Part shown: positions 5,975-7,460 of the stretch, in pieces | Layout: each line of letters begins with the position of its first letter | Numbering within the stretch: the first letter of the stretch is position 1 | From: Candidatus Izemoplasma sp. | GTDB taxonomy: Bacteria > Bacillota_I > Bacilli_A > Izemoplasmatales > Izemoplasmataceae | Assembly: GCA_007116205.1 (NCBI GenBank) | Contig: SKIY01000128.1 | Span: 1-7,460, forward strand | Direction of reading: 5' to 3' | Length of the DNA: 7,460 bases | Made by a program: the position numbers and the translations under genes | Notes under the pieces: model-generated | What the model was told of the DNA's origin: nothing | Database searches by the model: none | The model's input: only the letters and a program-made list of their open reading frames with translations

Positions 5975-5983
5975 TGCTATGAT
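5975..5983 (+). promoter_or_regulatory. Extended -10 promoter candidate for msrB
   Basis: TGC followed by TATGAT (5978-5983) makes a TGn extended -10 element in the 49-base gap between the DUF1295 gene and msrB. No recognisable -35 is present. Transcription would begin near 5990, right at the GAGGTG ribosome binding site, so the leader would be very short. Confidence 0.4.
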
Positions 5984-6003
5984 ACATATAGAGGTGATTG
6001 TTA

Positions 6004-6432
6004 ATGGCAAAAGAAAAAGATGATTTAAAAAAGAAATTAAACAGCATGCAGTATCATGTGACCCAAGAAGATGGGACTGAACCGCCCTTTGACAACGCAT
6101 ACTATAACAATAAAAAACCTGGCTTATATGTGGATGTTGTAAGTGGGGAAGCACTGTTTACTACAAACGAACAATATGATGCTGGTTGTGGTTGGCCAAG
6201 CTTTACAAAGCCAATTGCCGACGTGAAAGAAAACTTTGATGAACGCTACGGCATGCGTCGAACTGAAGTTAGAAGCAAACACGCTAATTCACATCTTGGC
6301 CATGTATTTAATGACGGGTTACCTGAAAAGGGTGGAATGCGTTACTGTATTAATTCTGCGGCATTGCGATTTATACCCGTAGAAGATTTAAAAAAAGAAG
6401 GATATGAAGCCTACTTAAAATACTTTAAATAA
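6004..6432 (+). CDS. msrB: Peptide-methionine (R)-S-oxide reductase MsrB
   Basis: A 142-residue, full-length MsrB that reduces the R form of methionine sulfoxide in oxidised proteins, normally regenerated by thioredoxin. The N-terminal [18 protein letters not shown] segment is typical. C62 in GCGWPSF is the resolving-cysteine position, and C115 in RYCINSA is the catalytic cysteine; H97 and H100 in HLGHVF and N117 complete the active site. The two CxxC pairs that hold zinc in E. coli MsrB are absent (D44/S47 and S91/A94 take their places), so this is the zinc-free type with only two cysteines. ATG 6004 follows GAGGTG (5991-5996) with a 7-base gap. It is followed 37 bases later by yaaA. Confidence 0.97.
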   Translation: MAKEKDDLKKKLNSMQYHVTQEDGTEPPFDNAYYNNKKPGLYVDVVSGEALFTTNEQYDAGCGWPSFTKPIADVKENFDERYGMRRTEVRSKHANSHLGHVFNDGLPEKGGMRYCINSAALRFIPVEDLKKEGYEAYLKYFK

Positions 6433-6454
6433 GTACACCTGGTGTACTTGTTTT
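6431..6454 (+). terminator. Hairpin after msrB, probable weak terminator or attenuator
   Basis: Perfect 8-bp arms (6431-6438 and 6442-6449) around a CTG loop, followed by GTTTT. It overlaps the last two bases of the msrB stop codon. The T-run is short, so some read-through into yaaA is likely. The perfect dyad could also be a protein-binding site. Confidence 0.5.
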
Positions 6455-6469
6455 ATGAAAGGATCAATG

Positions 6470-7147
6470 ATGAAAATTGTTATTTCTCCATCAAAAACAA
6501 TGCAGGAAAGTCGTGCTAAAAGTAGACGTAATCCGCATTTTAAAGACGAAAAACAGACGTTATTAACCTATTTACAAACCATGGACCAGCCAACATTAAA
6601 AAGGTATTTATCATTAAGTGATAACTTACTAAACCTAAACTATAACCGTTATCAAAACTTTGATGAATTACACACAGCACTCAATAGTTATACAGGCGCG
6701 CAGTTTAAAGCATTAGATTATCAATCTTTATCTAAAACCGAGAAACAATTTCTCGATGATCATCTTTATATTATAAGTGGGTTGTATGGACTTGTGAAAC
6801 CAAAAGATACGATTGGTTTATACCGTTTACCAATGGCACTTAAATACAAAGATATCCCGTTAACGTCTTATTGGAAAGCGTCCATAAAATCGCTATTACA
6901 TGATGAAGTTATATTGAATTTAGCTTCTGCAGAATATAGTGATGCTTTGGATCAATCTTTAACAGTCATCAACGTTAAATTTGATAAAGCGCATTCTATG
7001 GTTGTAAAACAATTGCGTGGATTCATGGTTCGTTTTATCGCAGAAGAAAAAGTTACTGCAGTTGAGCCGTTAAAAGCGTTTCAAGCCTTGTCGTATAAAT
7101 TTAGCTATTTTGATAAAAAAACCAACACACTTGTATATAATAAATAA
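6470..7147 (+). CDS. yaaA: Peroxide stress resistance protein YaaA (UPF0246/DUF328)
   Basis: A 225-residue YaaA family protein. In E. coli YaaA is induced by peroxide through OxyR, limits free intracellular iron and so reduces Fenton damage; DNA binding has also been reported for it. Here the family start MKIVISPSKTM, the SGLYG (103-107) and KPKD (110-113) motifs, YRL (118-120), NLAS (150-153) with EY after it, and RGFMVRF (183-189) are all present. It is about 30 residues shorter than the E. coli protein (258), mostly from shorter loops. ATG 6470 is chosen because AAAGGA (6458-6463) lies 6 bases upstream and it gives the normal family N-terminus; ATGs at 6467 and 6455 are in frame. It lies just downstream of msrB, consistent with a shared role in oxidative stress. 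Confidence 0.95.
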   Translation: MKIVISPSKTMQESRAKSRRNPHFKDEKQTLLTYLQTMDQPTLKRYLSLSDNLLNLNYNRYQNFDELHTALNSYTGAQFKALDYQSLSKTEKQFLDDHLYIISGLYGLVKPKDTIGLYRLPMALKYKDIPLTSYWKASIKSLLHDEVILNLASAEYSDALDQSLTVINVKFDKAHSMVVKQLRGFMVRFIAEEKVTAVEPLKAFQALSYKFSYFDKKTNTLVYNK

Positions 7148-7181
7148 AAAAAAGGGTCGTTCAATGATATGAACGGCCCTT
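7146..7181 (-). terminator. Strong rho-independent terminator of the leftward nucleoside kinase gene
   Basis: Twelve-base arms (7152-7163 and 7170-7181, one G-U pair) enclose a 6-base loop, and the eight A at 7146-7153 become a U-tract for leftward transcription. It begins at the kinase stop codon. On the plus strand there is no U-tract after the stem, so it serves the minus-strand gene mainly, although it also lies right after the yaaA stop. Confidence 0.85.
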
Positions 7182-7460
7182 AAACTTCAAAACAACTACC
7201 ACCAATAAACTCTCTTAACAGTGAGTTGCACGGAACAACACTATCTGGAATATCTTGGAAATACTTTAAGAACTTAATTAATCTATTTGCAGTTATAAAA
7301 TGTTCGTTATCACGTGGGATTTCCATCAATGTGTCTAAAGCATACTTTTTCATAACACAAAGTTCATATGCAAGGCCACTGTTAAATATATAATCGGCCC
7401 CTTCTTGGTGAGGATAGATCCATTTAAACTCACCATTTCTAACACTTGGCCACATCGAGA
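7180..7460 (-). CDS. C-terminal part of a uridine kinase/phosphoribulokinase family nucleoside kinase (partial)
   Basis: Only the last 92 residues are in the window; the frame stays open to the right edge, so the ATG at 7455 is an internal methionine and not the start. The visible part matches the end of the longer nucleoside kinases of the uridine kinase family, which phosphorylate nucleosides with ATP or GTP and often carry an N-terminal TGS domain. Recognisable pieces are WPSVRNGE, a FNSGLAYEL segment, the RLIKFLKYF helix and the characteristic end NSLLREFIGGSCF. The P-loop lies outside the window and cannot be checked, nor can the presence of a TGS domain. It is convergent with yaaA and followed by a strong terminator. 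Confidence 0.8.
   Translation of the reverse strand, partial: SMWPSVRNGEFKWIYPHQEGADYIFNSGLAYELCVMKKYALDTLMEIPRDNEHFITANRLIKFLKYFQDIPDSVVPCNSLLREFIGGSCFEV

Noticed and set aside
5496..6154. Minus-strand open frames opposite the DUF1295 and msrB genes
   Set aside because: Antisense to conserved membrane and MsrB sequence; shadows of real genes.

Overview
The window is AT-rich bacterial DNA packed with genes on both strands. Trp is encoded by TGG, and one gene (the MnmM-like methyltransferase) ends in TGA with the next gene's ribosome binding site overlapping that stop. TGA is therefore a stop and the standard bacterial code 11 applies, not the Mycoplasma code 4. AT-richness, Shine-Dalgarno sites and the gene families (MnmM/YtqB, GuaD, ExoA, a uridine-kinase-family nucleoside kinase) suggest a low-GC Firmicute or a code-11 relative of the Mollicutes (Izemoplasma-, Acholeplasma- or Haloplasma-like). 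The genus cannot be fixed from the sequence. I see no insertion sequence, phage gene, CRISPR array, tRNA or rRNA.

Layout. Left block (1-1640): a knotted transcarbamylase resembling both YgeW and N-acetylornithine/N-succinylornithine carbamoyltransferases faces a guanine-deaminase-like protein across a bidirectional terminator. Next, an exodeoxyribonuclease III (exoA) diverges from the deaminase and converges on a membrane-anchored glycerophosphodiester phosphodiesterase, again with a shared terminator hairpin. A 135-bp divergent promoter region, which contains a cre-like sequence, separates the phosphodiesterase from a rightward gene run: an unrecognised four-helix membrane protein, an overlapping MnmM/YtqB-type tRNA methyltransferase, a YbgC-like hot-dog thioesterase and a DUF1295 membrane protein. 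Then come msrB (probably with its own extended -10 promoter) and yaaA, which form an oxidative-stress pair. The right edge holds the C-terminal end of a leftward nucleoside kinase, with a strong terminator beyond its stop.

How they fit together: the left pair plausibly concerns purine or carbamoyl-compound breakdown. exoA is housekeeping DNA repair. The phosphodiesterase, thioesterase and DUF1295 protein touch lipid metabolism. mnmM is tRNA wobble modification. msrB and yaaA deal with oxidant damage. Most of this is ordinary core-genome content. I did not find a convincing undescribed system. The points most worth a second look are the transcarbamylase (HALP instead of HCLP, mixed family signatures), the unknown membrane gene overlapping mnmM, the phosphodiesterase with HGGG in place of the usual HRG, and the cre-like site. 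No gene-free stretch exceeds about 140 bases.
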